From contig JAEZNB010000035.1 in the NCBI GenBank assembly GCA_023441965.1, positions 1-43,252 of the forward strand: DNA of 43,252 nucleotides, written 5' to 3'. A program made the position numbers and the translations under genes. This DNA is from Bacillota bacterium (GTDB taxonomy: Bacteria > Bacillota > Clostridia > Lachnospirales > Lachnospiraceae). Numbering within the stretch: position 1 is the stretch's first letter; every line of letters begins with the position of its first letter. The notes under the pieces are model-generated. The model worked only from the letters and a program-made list of their open reading frames with translations, was not told the origin of the DNA and searched no databases. This document shows positions 8,319-17,197 of the stretch, piece by piece.

Positions 8319-8420
8319 CTAAGGTACTTCCACCTTTACCTCTCTCCCATATACGGAAAGAAGGGCTGCTATTTCCTTCCGGACATTCTTTAGAACCGGA
8401 TGGAAACAACAGCCCGCCAT
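8319..8420 (-). CDS. Possible 33-residue peptide, unrecognised
   Basis: An ATG at 8420 opens a 33-codon frame ending in TAG at 8319. The peptide begins MAGCCFHPVLKNVRKEI and ends in a short hydrophobic and basic stretch (ALLSVYGREVKVEVP), so the composition looks protein-like. There is no good ribosome binding site. Most of the frame coincides with a strong RNA hairpin (8363-8415), so the frame may be accidental or a remnant of a decayed gene. I do not recognise a family. Confidence 0.2.
   Translation of the reverse strand: MAGCCFHPVLKNVRKEIAALLSVYGREVKVEVP
8363..8415 (-). other. Strong intergenic hairpin
   Basis: On the minus strand a 14-bp stem (two G-U pairs) forms between GGGCTGTTGTTTCC and GGAAATAGCAGCCC. 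The loop holds a second short stem of CCGG/CCGG and TTCT/AGAA. It lies 70 bases after the BofC-like gene. The following sequence is pyrimidine rich (TTCTTT) but has no true U-run, so a terminator role is uncertain. Confidence 0.55.
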
Positions 8421-8485
8421 ATCGAAGGTTTCTTAGCATTCATATGCTTGCCTGGTCCTACACCATAGCATACCCATGTCATTCA

Positions 8486-9151
8486 TTAACTGGAGTAGCT
8501 TTCCAGCAGTGCATATAGCTCTTCTTCATTATTTACATAGATACCCAAGCTTAAAGCAATTCTGTCCTCCTCCGGAAGATTCTTTGCTTCTATACTGGTA
8601 TATTCAAATACGGATTTCAAATCACTGTTATATACAATCACATATCCATTCCTGACAGCGACATAATAACGATAAGGGACCATATCCTCATCATAGGTCT
8701 TTCTCATCCGGACCTCTTTATCAGAGAAAGCGGTCAGCTCATAGGAAATCAGGCCCTTGTTATATTCAGACAGGGTTACATCTCTCATGTAGTCTTCCAG
8801 ATAAAGCTCCACCTCTTCCTTCGTCAGTCCAACCAGATGGCCCGGTATATTCAGTTTTTCACTTTCCAGAGTCCCGGTCTTCTGATTCATGATTTCAAGT
8901 ATATAATTCGTGGAGGGCAGTATCGTGTTCGAATCCTGAGCAGCCGCAGCCACCGACTCATGCTCTGAAGCTTTGGCATCCGGTGCAGACCTGACTGCCT
9001 CCAGTAATGAGTTCAGCTCCTCCTTACGTTCCACTGCCATTTCATTAAAGTTCTTCAGCGCATGCTGATAGCTAAGATAATAACAGAAACTGAACAAAAA
9101 AGCCAAGCTCAGTAAACTAAAGAGATAAATATATGCCTTTCTTAGTTTCAT
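8486..9151 (-). CDS. Membrane-anchored BofC C-terminal domain-like protein
   Basis: A 221-residue protein with an N-terminal membrane anchor (about residues 5-25) and an extracytoplasmic part. The C-terminal 70 residues show RNGYVIVYNSDLKSVFEYTSI followed by LPEEDRIALSLGIYVNNEEELY and LLESYSS, which fits the BofC C-terminal domain: a hydrophobic strand, then LPEED, GI and an acidic helix. B. subtilis BofC acts in the forespore-to-mother-cell signalling that controls sigma K activation; a sporulation role here is inferred. The start is the ATG at 9151, with GGAG about 10 nt upstream, rather than an ATG seven codons earlier that has no ribosome binding site. A sigma-G-like promoter lies at 9174-9204. 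Confidence 0.7.
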   Translation of the reverse strand: MKLRKAYIYLFSLLSLAFLFSFCYYLSYQHALKNFNEMAVERKEELNSLLEAVRSAPDAKASEHESVAAAAQDSNTILPSTNYILEIMNQKTGTLESEKLNIPGHLVGLTKEEVELYLEDYMRDVTLSEYNKGLISYELTAFSDKEVRMRKTYDEDMVPYRYYVAVRNGYVIVYNSDLKSVFEYTSIEAKNLPEEDRIALSLGIYVNNEEELYALLESYSS

Positions 9152-9173
9152 GCGAAACCACTCCTTTGGCATA

Positions 9174-9204
9174 TATTATTCTCATTATTTTACTGTTTTA
9201 TACA
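9174..9204 (-). promoter_or_regulatory. Candidate sigma-G-like promoter for the BofC-like gene
   Basis: On the minus strand TGTATA (9199-9204) and AATAATA (9174-9180) are 18 nt apart. The B. subtilis sigma-G pattern is roughly TGAATA, 18 nt, CATACTA, so the matches are five of six and five of seven. The region is AT rich, which makes chance matches easy. Confidence 0.3.
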
Positions 9205-9307
9205 ATATTGCCATCCAGGTACATGGACATATCTCTTCTGCAGCGCATCTGATATGAAGCATCCATCCCTTCAAAAGGTACATAGGGATATTTTAACCTT
9301 CTGCTAC

Positions 9308-10987
9308 CTACAGGATATGAAGCTTTCTAAGTAGTCTTACGATGCTTTCTCCCTTGGGTATGTTCAGCAGCTCTTCTTCCTCCAGTCCCTTCATGAAGAT
9401 CAGGAGAGCAAAATAGATCATTACCGCAAGGACCAGGGCGATCAGAGTGGATATGGCATTGCTTCCGGTTAATTTATGGAGACCCAGATAAGCAAAATGA
9501 GTGATCACACCCATCAATCCGGTACTGATCGTGGGGATAATAAAGGTCTTTGTGATTTCCTGCTTGTAGGCTAAGTATTTTTCGATTGCGATCCAGTTCA
9601 GGATACTGACCACCAGGGCAAAGGAAACATTGCCGATGACCAGGGAATAAGTACTCAAGGGTGTGAACCATAGCAGCAGGAAGACCAATACCACATGCAG
9701 TCCTAAGGAAATCGCGGAATTGATTACCGGAATCCTCATCTTATCAATTCCCTGCAGGATGGCTGTGGAAACCGTCGACAGGGCATAGAATACGATGGAG
9801 ATCGAACCCAACCGAAGGAAATTGGCCTCTAACTGATGAGAGCCCGGAAACAGCATGGTCAGAATCGGATAAGCCAGAACCGCCATTCCGACTGCGGAGG
9901 GTATGGCTATGATCATATTGAATTTGATTGCCACATGGGTTTTCCTACGGATTTCATGGACCTGCCCCCTCACCTTAGCTGCGGTGATGCTGGTTACGAT
10001 TGCCGCTCCGATGGCTGAAGCGATGGCCACCGGGACATTGGTCAGCAGCTTGTACTTGGTACCGTATTTACCGAGTAAGATACGGATATGCTCCTCGGAA
10101 TAGAGCTGACCAAGTGCGGGTGAGCTAAATACAGATTGATCAAATTGAGTAACCTCTTTTGTGACCATGATCTTACTAAAGAGAGAGTTGTCTATTACCT
10201 CATTGATATGATATACTGTCTGACTTAGTATAATCGGTGAAATCGTCAGTAACAGAAGCTTAAAAATTTCCCCGATGGTTTCCTGATACTCTGACCTGTC
10301 ATGCCTCATCTGCTTCCGAAGATAGGGTTTGTAGATCATAAATACGAACAGCAGAAACAGTAATCCGGTGATTGCTCCAACCAGAGTTCCCAGGGTGCCT
10401 CCGGCTGCACCGTATGCGGTCACATCCACCGAAGCACTGTAATTCTTCATCAGGAAGTAGGCAGCAGCCACGCTGACGATTGCATTGATAATTTGCTCCA
10501 GGACCTGTGAGAAGGCGGTGGGTATCATGGTATTCTTCCCCTGATAAAAGCCCCGGAAGACTCCCATGACAGAGAAGACAAAGATGGTCGGAGCCAGGAC
10601 CTTAATCGGCAGAACTGCAAAGGGATCTTCATTAAGTACAGTAGCGAAGAAGTCTGCTCCAAAAAAGAGTACCAAGGTGGCAATCAATCCGATAACAGAG
10701 GCAAAGATTAAGGAAATACGAAAAACTCGATAGGCATTCTTGTGTTCCTTAACAACCGTTCTGGCTGTAACCAGCTTGGATACTGCCAGAGGTAGACCGT
10801 AGGAGGATAAAATTAAAGCCAGATTATAGACCGCAAATGCAATATTATAGCTGCCCATCCCCTCGTCTCCTATGATACGGGTCATGGGGATGCGGTAGAT
10901 CAAGCCTATGATTCTGACCAGCAGGGAGGCAGCAGCCAGGATGCTTCCCTGGACCAGGAAGTAATTTGATTTTTCTTGAGTAGCCAT
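9308..10987 (-). CDS. Polysaccharide/lipid II flippase, SpoVB/MurJ type
   Basis: A 559-residue polytopic membrane protein of the MVF/MATE-like flippase family (SpoVB, YtgP/Amj-MurJ group). About 14 hydrophobic helices run from SILAAASLLVRIIGLIYRIP to MIYFALLIFMKG. The N-terminal LVRIIGLIYRIPMTRIIGDEGMG pattern is the family hallmark. Members move undecaprenyl-linked sugars across the membrane; SpoVB acts in spore cortex synthesis in B. subtilis, and related proteins supply lipid II. Which substrate this one carries cannot be told here. The ATG at 10987 follows AAGGAG with 6 nt spacing; earlier in-frame ATGs have no such signal. It follows the DUF3048 lipoprotein gene by 79 bases. Confidence 0.88.
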   Translation of the reverse strand: MATQEKSNYFLVQGSILAAASLLVRIIGLIYRIPMTRIIGDEGMGSYNIAFAVYNLALILSSYGLPLAVSKLVTARTVVKEHKNAYRVFRISLIFASVIGLIATLVLFFGADFFATVLNEDPFAVLPIKVLAPTIFVFSVMGVFRGFYQGKNTMIPTAFSQVLEQIINAIVSVAAAYFLMKNYSASVDVTAYGAAGGTLGTLVGAITGLLFLLFVFMIYKPYLRKQMRHDRSEYQETIGEIFKLLLLTISPIILSQTVYHINEVIDNSLFSKIMVTKEVTQFDQSVFSSPALGQLYSEEHIRILLGKYGTKYKLLTNVPVAIASAIGAAIVTSITAAKVRGQVHEIRRKTHVAIKFNMIIAIPSAVGMAVLAYPILTMLFPGSHQLEANFLRLGSISIVFYALSTVSTAILQGIDKMRIPVINSAISLGLHVVLVFLLLWFTPLSTYSLVIGNVSFALVVSILNWIAIEKYLAYKQEITKTFIIPTISTGLMGVITHFAYLGLHKLTGSNAISTLIALVLAVMIYFALLIFMKGLEEEELLNIPKGESIVRLLRKLHIL

Positions 10988-11066
10988 GTTCTTCTCCTTC
11001 ATATTTAGCAAAAGAATGCTTTCATTTTTCCTTTGTGATCTCATTCACAGCTTTTGCTTATTTGAA

Positions 11067-12194
11067 TTACTTCAACTTGACATCCTTGGTTCTGTCCTTG
11101 GGGAATAGGGCAACATATGTCTTACCGGGATTAATCGTCAGCTCCTTGCCGTCTGCATCATAGTAGCGCATGAAACGGGTTGCCTCCTTCTTCTTCCAGG
11201 TGATCGGAACCATGGTTCCGTTGCTGATATAGTAGCCGCTTCCGCTGGCATCCTCCAGATCCATGGTCTGATAATCATTCTTGTCGATATCCCATTCCTT
11301 GACAAATTGGATAATGATATTCTTAAAGGTCAGCTGCTTGCCGGTATTGGCGTCTAAATGTGCTCCTCCGAACTGATATCGGTAATAAAGCTTGTCCGAG
11401 CTATTGTATTCAAAGTAGGGTGTATTATAGGATGAAAAATAAACATCCACCTTTGCCGCAGGAGTACCTCCGGTCAGGTCTGTATCCTCCTCATAAAAGC
11501 GATAATGGGGTTCGTAGCCTTCCTCATGCTCTGTCCGATACCCCTTCTTTTCTATCCCCTTCAGAATGCGATCCAGGCTGGAAAAGGCATTATGAGGGGC
11601 CTTCATGGAATTATCCCGGTAGAATACAGTGGAGCCGATTCCTGTTTCTCCATCCAGATTGTCTATTTTTAATTTCTTAATCTTGGTGGTCGCATATTTT
11701 GTCTTCCCATAATGGATGTAGATTGCATCATATTCATCCGCTATGCTGACAAAATAATGTCTGGAGCTTCTGGTGGAGCCGATCCTGTCTCCCTGATAAT
11801 TCTCACCGATTCCCAGCAGTCTGGTAATACCACCTTCCACCAGAGCCTCATAAACGATATCCGCCTGGCTGATGCCCCATTGATTCTTCACTGTCTTAAA
11901 ATTGTTGAACTGGTATGCATAGGGTCGCTTTTTGGCAAACTCCTCAGGGACCCAGAGTCCTGTCAGATTGCTTCTGACTTCTCCCTCATGCCCGGCCTCC
12001 GCACCTTTGGTAGGCTCTGCCGTCGGCTGGGGTGTAGGGCTGCTGGGCTTGTCTTCCTTTTGGTCATCTATTTTCTGTTGATCTGTATTCTCCTCAATGG
12101 CTTCTCCATCCTGGGGGCTCTCATTTTTCTTCTTGCAGCCTGCCAGAAGCAGGAAGCTCATGATTAATAACAGATAGACTATTGTTCTTCTCAT
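11067..12194 (-). CDS. DUF3048 (YerB-like) lipoprotein
   Basis: A 375-residue predicted lipoprotein: signal peptide MRRTIVYLLLIMSFLLLAGC with the lipidated cysteine at residue 20, a 60-residue linker rich in Glu, Pro, Thr and Gln, then the DUF3048 domain. That domain is recognised by RPYAYQFNNF, QADIVYEALVEGGITRLLGI, DRIGSTRSSRHYF and a C-terminal part with TFKNIIIQF and PGKTYVALFP. B. subtilis YerB is a relative; the function is unknown. The start at 12194 puts the lipobox at the right distance; an ATG 12 codons earlier lacks a ribosome binding site. It follows ybeY by 70 bases and precedes the flippase. Confidence 0.88.
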   Translation of the reverse strand: MRRTIVYLLLIMSFLLLAGCKKKNESPQDGEAIEENTDQQKIDDQKEDKPSSPTPQPTAEPTKGAEAGHEGEVRSNLTGLWVPEEFAKKRPYAYQFNNFKTVKNQWGISQADIVYEALVEGGITRLLGIGENYQGDRIGSTRSSRHYFVSIADEYDAIYIHYGKTKYATTKIKKLKIDNLDGETGIGSTVFYRDNSMKAPHNAFSSLDRILKGIEKKGYRTEHEEGYEPHYRFYEEDTDLTGGTPAAKVDVYFSSYNTPYFEYNSSDKLYYRYQFGGAHLDANTGKQLTFKNIIIQFVKEWDIDKNDYQTMDLEDASGSGYYISNGTMVPITWKKKEATRFMRYYDADGKELTINPGKTYVALFPKDRTKDVKLK

Positions 12195-12264
12195 CTTATA
12201 ACCGTGCCTTTCCTCTTGCTGCTTGTCCATGTTAGCATGATATCAGTAAATGCCTGCTTCCTAC

Positions 12265-12762
12265 TTATCTGGATATGCCCAGCTTCTGAAGGATTGCTTC
12301 CTGCTTCGCTTCCATCAGGCTCCGCTCTTCGTCCTCCATATGGTCATAGCCCATCAGATGAAGCATACTGTGGGCAGTAAGAAAAGCAAGCTCTCTTATA
12401 AGCGGATGTCCATATTCCTGGGCTTGTTCGATTGCCCGTTCCACCGATATGACAATATCCCCCAAGAGCAATTCACCGCTTTCCGGGTGAAAATACTCCT
12501 CAGTTGCCTCCTCCAGTCCTGAAAAATCTCCCGGTGTCTCATATTCAACCGTCGGGAAGGACAAAACATCAGTGGCAGCATCGATATTCCGAAACTCCCT
12601 GTTGATTTCCCTGATTTCCTCGTTATCCGTCAGAAGGAGACTGATTTCTGTCTCATAGGGGCAATTCTCATAAGCAAGACATTCCTCCATAACTCTTGTT
12701 AAGAGCTGCTCATAATCAAAGACCAGTGCTTCACGGGCCTCATTCTCAATATGAAAGGTCAT
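12265..12762 (-). CDS. ybeY: Endoribonuclease YbeY
   Basis: YbeY (165 residues) is a zinc-dependent single-strand endoribonuclease involved in 16S rRNA 3'-end maturation and ribosome quality control. The three zinc ligands are seen as HSMLHLMGYDH (His131, His135, His141), and the preceding TDVLSFP and GDIVISVERA segments are conserved in the family. The ATG at 12762 has GGAGG upstream. Its position after phoH and a pgpH-like gene is the conserved Firmicutes order (yqfE-yqfF-yqfG in B. subtilis). Confidence 0.96.
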   Translation of the reverse strand: MTFHIENEAREALVFDYEQLLTRVMEECLAYENCPYETEISLLLTDNEEIREINREFRNIDAATDVLSFPTVEYETPGDFSGLEEATEEYFHPESGELLLGDIVISVERAIEQAQEYGHPLIRELAFLTAHSMLHLMGYDHMEDEERSLMEAKQEAILQKLGISR

Positions 12763-12853
12763 AGTAATCCTCCGCTCTGCAGATCATCCGGATTTAAGTA
12801 CCGCAGGCTTAATTTATTGTACCTATGAATATTATCAGCAAGATGAAATGGGA

Positions 12854-14434
12854 CTATCCCAAGGTATTTTGAAACTCCTTCAGGTAAAACTCCTTCAGAG
12901 TCTTATAATCCTTCACCGATAGGCCGGATTCATCAAAGGTTCCTTTGTCCATTCTCATCTGGAAGATATTATCGATGATCTTCTCCACCGTGTACTTCTT
13001 ATCTTCCGTTCTTCTTATGTAATCAATCGTAGCAACAACCGTATCCGTAAGCATGACAATTGCAGCTTCGATAGAGGTAGGTTTTTCATGTTTGATATTG
13101 TGCTGCCTGATAATAGCAATCAGCTCTCTGGGGAAGGAATGCTCCTCTGCGATTGCCAGACCCTCCAGGATGTAATCCTTGCTGTTCAGCTTACCAATCT
13201 CATGATAATAACCCCCCGCACGGGCAAGCAGTCCATCTGCACCAATCTGCTCCGCTGCCCGGCCCGAGATATCTCCGATCATCAGGCAATGCTCATAGAC
13301 AGTCTCACTATGTGCCTTCAGCCTCTGCAGCAGGTTGTTCTCAATATTCACCAACAGCTCGCAGCTTGTCCTTATCCCCCTTTGGTAGGATGACTGGGAC
13401 GGTTCCGTTGTTACTGCCCCTATCTCTGCCTCTAATCTATCCGCATCTGCTACCATCTCTGCGGCAGACAGAGTTGCTTCCTCTTCTGTTTGCTCTACAT
13501 GGACAGAATTATTCTGCTGACCCGCATCCTCTGTCAGGCTTTCCTTCTGTTCTTCACCCTTGCTGTTTGCGGTCAGTCTGTCATAGATGGCAGTCAGAAG
13601 AAAGGCAACAAGCAGTACTCCCAGAATACTGAAGAAGGAGGAAAGATAGTTATAATTCGAGTCAGCATCAAAGATAAAATTATTGATGACAAAAGCCAGG
13701 GTTACATTCGTGGACAGCAAAATCACCGCCGCATAAATCACTGTGCTTTTATTCCTTATGGCACCTGCCAGCAGACTCATCAGTACTCCGAGTATCAGGA
13801 AGTGGATGATGGTCTCCGGAGCGAGCTGAACAGTTATGCTTAAGATAAAGGTCAGATTATAATAGATGAGAAGCCCCAGCTTCACATCCACCAGCATCGC
13901 GATTAATAAAGCTCCAACCATCCAGAAGCTGTAGACCTCCGGATGGATCGGAAGCATGATCAGCAGGATGGAGAGCAGATAGCCACAGATAATGATGCAT
14001 TTCGCGAACCTCTTCTTTAGAATATTCTCTTCCTGCAGACGGATGAAAAATACCGATGCAGCGGTTAATATCAAGGTCAGGGTACCTATCTTGGCTATGT
14101 CCAGTATAGATGCCTGCTTCATCAGACCCAATAAAATGATGGCAAGCAGGGACAGAACCGGCATTAGGGTGAAGAGCATGGCCCCTTTCGTCTTCTCGGT
14201 CAGAATGTCCTCTTCCCTTCCGGCTTCCCTTAATGCTCCATCTCTTGCTTCCTGATTTGCTTCCTTGGCTGCTTTCTTTAATGCTTCCTTGTCCTTCTTC
14301 GTCCTCTTCCCTTTACCGGTCTTTTGATCTTCCGGTACCGGTGAACTTAACGAGGTAGGAGTTTCTATTTGCTTTCCTGCATCCTTGATCTCATTGTTTG
14401 ATTTCGTCCGGGCATTCTCTTTATCGGCCTTCAT
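12854..14434 (-). CDS. Degenerate PgpH/YqfF-like 7TM-HD membrane protein
   Basis: A 526-residue membrane protein in the place normally held by pgpH (yqfF), the c-di-AMP phosphodiesterase. It has a charged N-terminal tail (residues 1-80, Lys/Glu rich), then seven or eight membrane helices at about 84-285, then a cytoplasmic HD domain at about 365-500. The family's large extracellular 7TMR-HDED part is missing. In the HD domain the first His (AHSETV, His375) is kept, but the core HD pair is HE (YYHEIGKL, His411-Glu412), and the IxxHHGT segment is absent. Metal binding and c-di-AMP hydrolysis are therefore doubtful. The ATG at 14434 has AGGAG 8 nt upstream and overlaps the phoH end by 14 bases. 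Confidence 0.85.
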   Translation of the reverse strand: MKADKENARTKSNNEIKDAGKQIETPTSLSSPVPEDQKTGKGKRTKKDKEALKKAAKEANQEARDGALREAGREEDILTEKTKGAMLFTLMPVLSLLAIILLGLMKQASILDIAKIGTLTLILTAASVFFIRLQEENILKKRFAKCIIICGYLLSILLIMLPIHPEVYSFWMVGALLIAMLVDVKLGLLIYYNLTFILSITVQLAPETIIHFLILGVLMSLLAGAIRNKSTVIYAAVILLSTNVTLAFVINNFIFDADSNYNYLSSFFSILGVLLVAFLLTAIYDRLTANSKGEEQKESLTEDAGQQNNSVHVEQTEEEATLSAAEMVADADRLEAEIGAVTTEPSQSSYQRGIRTSCELLVNIENNLLQRLKAHSETVYEHCLMIGDISGRAAEQIGADGLLARAGGYYHEIGKLNSKDYILEGLAIAEEHSFPRELIAIIRQHNIKHEKPTSIEAAIVMLTDTVVATIDYIRRTEDKKYTVEKIIDNIFQMRMDKGTFDESGLSVKDYKTLKEFYLKEFQNTLG

Positions 14435-15482
14435 AACGGTTACTCCTGATCTTCTCAGATTTATAGATACCCTTAGTTATTTTCCGTAGCTTTCCCTGAT
14501 CGTTCTTTATACTCTCGTAGCGTTTCTGCCGCTCCTCATAGGAATCATAAGCCTTAACAATCTTCTGTACCAGCGGATGACGGACGACATCCTGACTGGT
14601 CAGGTAGGAGAAGCCGATATCATCGATCTTACTCAACACCTTGATCGCCACATCAAGACCTGATTTGGTACCGGTCGGAAGGTCCTTCTGGGTCAGGTCA
14701 CCGGTGATGACCACCTTAGAGCCAAAGCCAATTCTGGTCAGGAACATCTTCATCTGTGCCGGTGTTGTATTCTGTGCTTCATCCAGGATGATAAAGGCAT
14801 TGTCCAGGGTCCTGCCGCGCATATAAGCCAAGGGTGCTACTTCGATCAGGCCCTTCTCGGAATTCTTCAGATAAGCCTCAGGTCCCATAATCTGATGGAG
14901 GGCATCATACAGGGGTCTTAAGTATGGGTCTACCTTACTTTGCAGGTCCCCGGGCAGAAAACCCAGCTTCTCTCCCGCTTCTATCGCAGGGCGGGTCAGG
15001 ATGATTCTATTCACTTCGTCATTTTTAAAGGCAGTGATTCCCATGGCCATGGCAAGATAGGTCTTACCGGTACCGGCAGGGCCGATACCGAATACGATCA
15101 TCTTATTCCTGATCTGGTCCACATAGGCCTTCTGTCCGATAGTTTTCGGCTTTATTGGCTTACCGCTTATGGTATGGCAGATCAGATCCTTGTCGATCTC
15201 CACTATGGCACTTTCCTTTTCTTCAAAACATAAGGATAAGGTATAATTCACATTCTGCTCTGTTATGGTATTGCCCCTCTTTGATAATTCCAAGAGCTGA
15301 AGAAATACGCTTTTTGCCTTTCCGACTCCTTCAGCGCTTCCGATCACCTTAATCTCACCGTTTCTGGCAATCACAGTTACATTCAAGGTCTTCTCAATAA
15401 TCTTCACGTAGGCATCAAAGCCACCGAACACATTCTTCTCATGCTCGGCAGGAATATCAATGATTGTCTCCATTATACTCAT
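14421..15482 (-). CDS. phoH: PhoH family ATPase (YbeZ)
   Basis: A 353-residue PhoH-like protein: an N-terminal KH-like region (about residues 1-80), then a P-loop ATPase domain with Walker A GPAGTGKT at residues 134-141 and Walker B FIILDEAQN. The FLPGDLQSKVDPYLRPLYDAL stretch is a clear family mark. YbeZ/PhoH proteins work with YbeY in RNA processing. The ATG at 15482 overlaps the end of yqfD by 26 bases and has GGAGG only at 13 nt, so translational coupling is likely; a second ATG three codons on is possible. The gene sits in the standard order yqfC-yqfD-phoH-pgpH-ybeY. Confidence 0.95.
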   Translation of the reverse strand: MSIMETIIDIPAEHEKNVFGGFDAYVKIIEKTLNVTVIARNGEIKVIGSAEGVGKAKSVFLQLLELSKRGNTITEQNVNYTLSLCFEEKESAIVEIDKDLICHTISGKPIKPKTIGQKAYVDQIRNKMIVFGIGPAGTGKTYLAMAMGITAFKNDEVNRIILTRPAIEAGEKLGFLPGDLQSKVDPYLRPLYDALHQIMGPEAYLKNSEKGLIEVAPLAYMRGRTLDNAFIILDEAQNTTPAQMKMFLTRIGFGSKVVITGDLTQKDLPTGTKSGLDVAIKVLSKIDDIGFSYLTSQDVVRHPLVQKIVKAYDSYEERQKRYESIKNDQGKLRKITKGIYKSEKIRSNRYEGR

Positions 15483-16698
15483 CTATCTGTTCGATCCTCC
15501 ACTCACTCTCATCTATGGTCTTATATTCCCATGCCGGTTCCTCAACAACAATTCTGCCCTGTGTAACACAGACATTATTCTTTATTGTTATTGTAACATT
15601 ATTTTCAAGAATTAAAACTCCATTTTCCGATAGGCGGTCAAAATATCTCTTCAATCTTTCCTTCGCAATGGAGCTTGCTTCCTCCTCCGTATAGGTCTGC
15701 TTGCTTTCCCGGTATTCACGGATGTTGATCTTCCCGTATTTGAAGGGCAGATAGAAGGAATCCGTTACATGGAGTGTATTTTCATCCACAATTATATCAT
15801 ACTTCGTAAATTGATTACTAGGATTATGTAAAAATATTTTTTTGTCCGCCAGGGTGATATAGCAGCCCTTCTTCACGGCTCCCGTATATTCCTTCACCAT
15901 ATGATTCATGGAAAAGCTGTCATAGTAATCATAATAGGATTTGCAGCTGATTGTGGCGCTGGCGATCACCGGCTGCTTCTCCAGGACAAGACCGAAATCA
16001 TCCATGATGGTACGGATGCCGGATACCAGAATATCTCCCTTCTTCACCACATCTCCGGTTCTGACAAGAGGTGTTCCTGTCCGGGTGACTATGCTTTTGA
16101 TGATGGCATCCTTCGTGGCTACCATATGGCTGGGTGCGGAGGCTTCCACAATCGGAGCCGGCATATTGGTCTCGGTTATTTTAACAATGAGTCTGGTTCC
16201 CTTGATCTCCGCCGAGACCCAGCCGATGTCCTTATAAGCCAGCCGTATGGTTTCCTCAAGCTCCTGACAATCCACCATTTTCTTGCGTATCCCGCTATAG
16301 ACACCCTTATCCTCCATGAATTTGAGCATAGCCTCCGGCGTATACTTGGAGCCTCCCAGAACACTGATGTCCCAGATGAAGAGCGACATGATATAGACTG
16401 CTAGGCCACAGATCAGAATTCCTGCAAAAAACCCCTTTCTCTTGCGATATCGGTGAAGCAGAAAGGGAAGACCGTGTCTTCTGTTTATCCTGGGAAGCAG
16501 TCCGGTTTTCTTCGCTACCGGTTTCAGCTTCCTGTAATTATTTACAGAGATTCGAAATTGGTAATCGTCCCCCTTCCTGATCAGGTCCCACAGAAAAATC
16601 TGCTTTTTACAGCATAGGTTTATAAACCGCTCAGGGGAGCTGCCGTGTATTCTCACTGTGAGATAGCCCCGGAGCCAGTTCATCAGTTTTTTCAGCAT
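15457..16698 (-). CDS. yqfD: Sporulation protein YqfD
   Basis: A 413-residue YqfD family protein. A cytoplasmic basic region of about 90 residues with paired Arg and Lys is followed by a single membrane helix (GFFAGILICGLAVYIMSLF) and a large extracytoplasmic domain beginning WDISVLGG, with ELEETIRLAYKDIGWVSAEIKGTRLIV typical of the family. YqfD is made in the mother cell under sigma E in B. subtilis and is needed for normal spore development, probably with YqfC. The ATG at 16698 has GGAGG 7 nt upstream. It starts 34 bases after yqfC. Confidence 0.93.
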   Translation of the reverse strand: MLKKLMNWLRGYLTVRIHGSSPERFINLCCKKQIFLWDLIRKGDDYQFRISVNNYRKLKPVAKKTGLLPRINRRHGLPFLLHRYRKRKGFFAGILICGLAVYIMSLFIWDISVLGGSKYTPEAMLKFMEDKGVYSGIRKKMVDCQELEETIRLAYKDIGWVSAEIKGTRLIVKITETNMPAPIVEASAPSHMVATKDAIIKSIVTRTGTPLVRTGDVVKKGDILVSGIRTIMDDFGLVLEKQPVIASATISCKSYYDYYDSFSMNHMVKEYTGAVKKGCYITLADKKIFLHNPSNQFTKYDIIVDENTLHVTDSFYLPFKYGKINIREYRESKQTYTEEEASSIAKERLKRYFDRLSENGVLILENNVTITIKNNVCVTQGRIVVEEPAWEYKTIDESEWRIEQIDEYNGDNH

Positions 16699-16732
16699 GC
16701 GATTACCTCCAGCCTCCTGCTTCTTCTGACCA

Positions 16733-17098
16733 TCATTGGTAATAGATTGCCTGTATCAGGCCGGTAATCCTCATTTCATCCTCATTGAAATACAAAATAT
16801 TGAGCTTCTTGCCCTCAATACAGATCTTACAGGCCTTGGTCTGTACCTTAATGATATTCCCGTTATATTCGATAATTCCCTTATAGTTTTCCAGACAGAT
16901 TTCATTCCGTCCGGTGGCTGTTATGATCGGAGCTCCGGCCAGGATGTCTGCCGGCAGCTTTAAAGCTTTTGATATTTCCTCCATATAGGATAATCTCGGT
17001 TCGAGCTTCTTCCTTTTCTTCGTATCCAGACCCTGGTACAGGGTGTTTTTAGAATCCTTCTTAAACTTTTCATGGGATGATTTCAGGCTCTTCCTCAT
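16733..17098 (-). CDS. yqfC: Sporulation protein YqfC (YabP/YqfC family)
   Basis: A 121-residue YabP/YqfC family protein. The C-terminal 75 residues, with LPADILAGAPIITATGRNEICLENYKGIIEY then short strands and a Gly-Lys-Leu turn, fit the family domain. About 40 extra basic residues precede it compared with the roughly 90-residue B. subtilis YqfC. The only internal ATG that would remove most of them has no ribosome binding site. The ATG at 17098 has AAGGGGG at 13 nt, an unusually long spacing, so the exact start is uncertain. It heads the yqfC-yqfD-phoH run, just after the rpsU terminator. I see no clear sigma-E promoter. Confidence 0.85.
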   Translation of the reverse strand: MRKSLKSSHEKFKKDSKNTLYQGLDTKKRKKLEPRLSYMEEISKALKLPADILAGAPIITATGRNEICLENYKGIIEYNGNIIKVQTKACKICIEGKKLNILYFNEDEMRITGLIQAIYYQ

Positions 17099-17197
17099 AT
17101 ACGCATAGCTGCCCCCTTAAATCCTTTGCAGATACTGTTAATAATATATGATTTTAGGGGGATTTGTAGACTATGGGAGGGGAAAGAAAGAATATAG

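Noticed and set aside
13153..13632. Plus-strand open frame of 159 codons
   Set aside because: Antisense to the PgpH-like gene; Pro/Leu/Ser-rich translation typical of a reversed frame.
15901..16404. Plus-strand open frame of 167 codons
   Set aside because: Antisense shadow of yqfD; His- and Gly-rich translation with no family resemblance.
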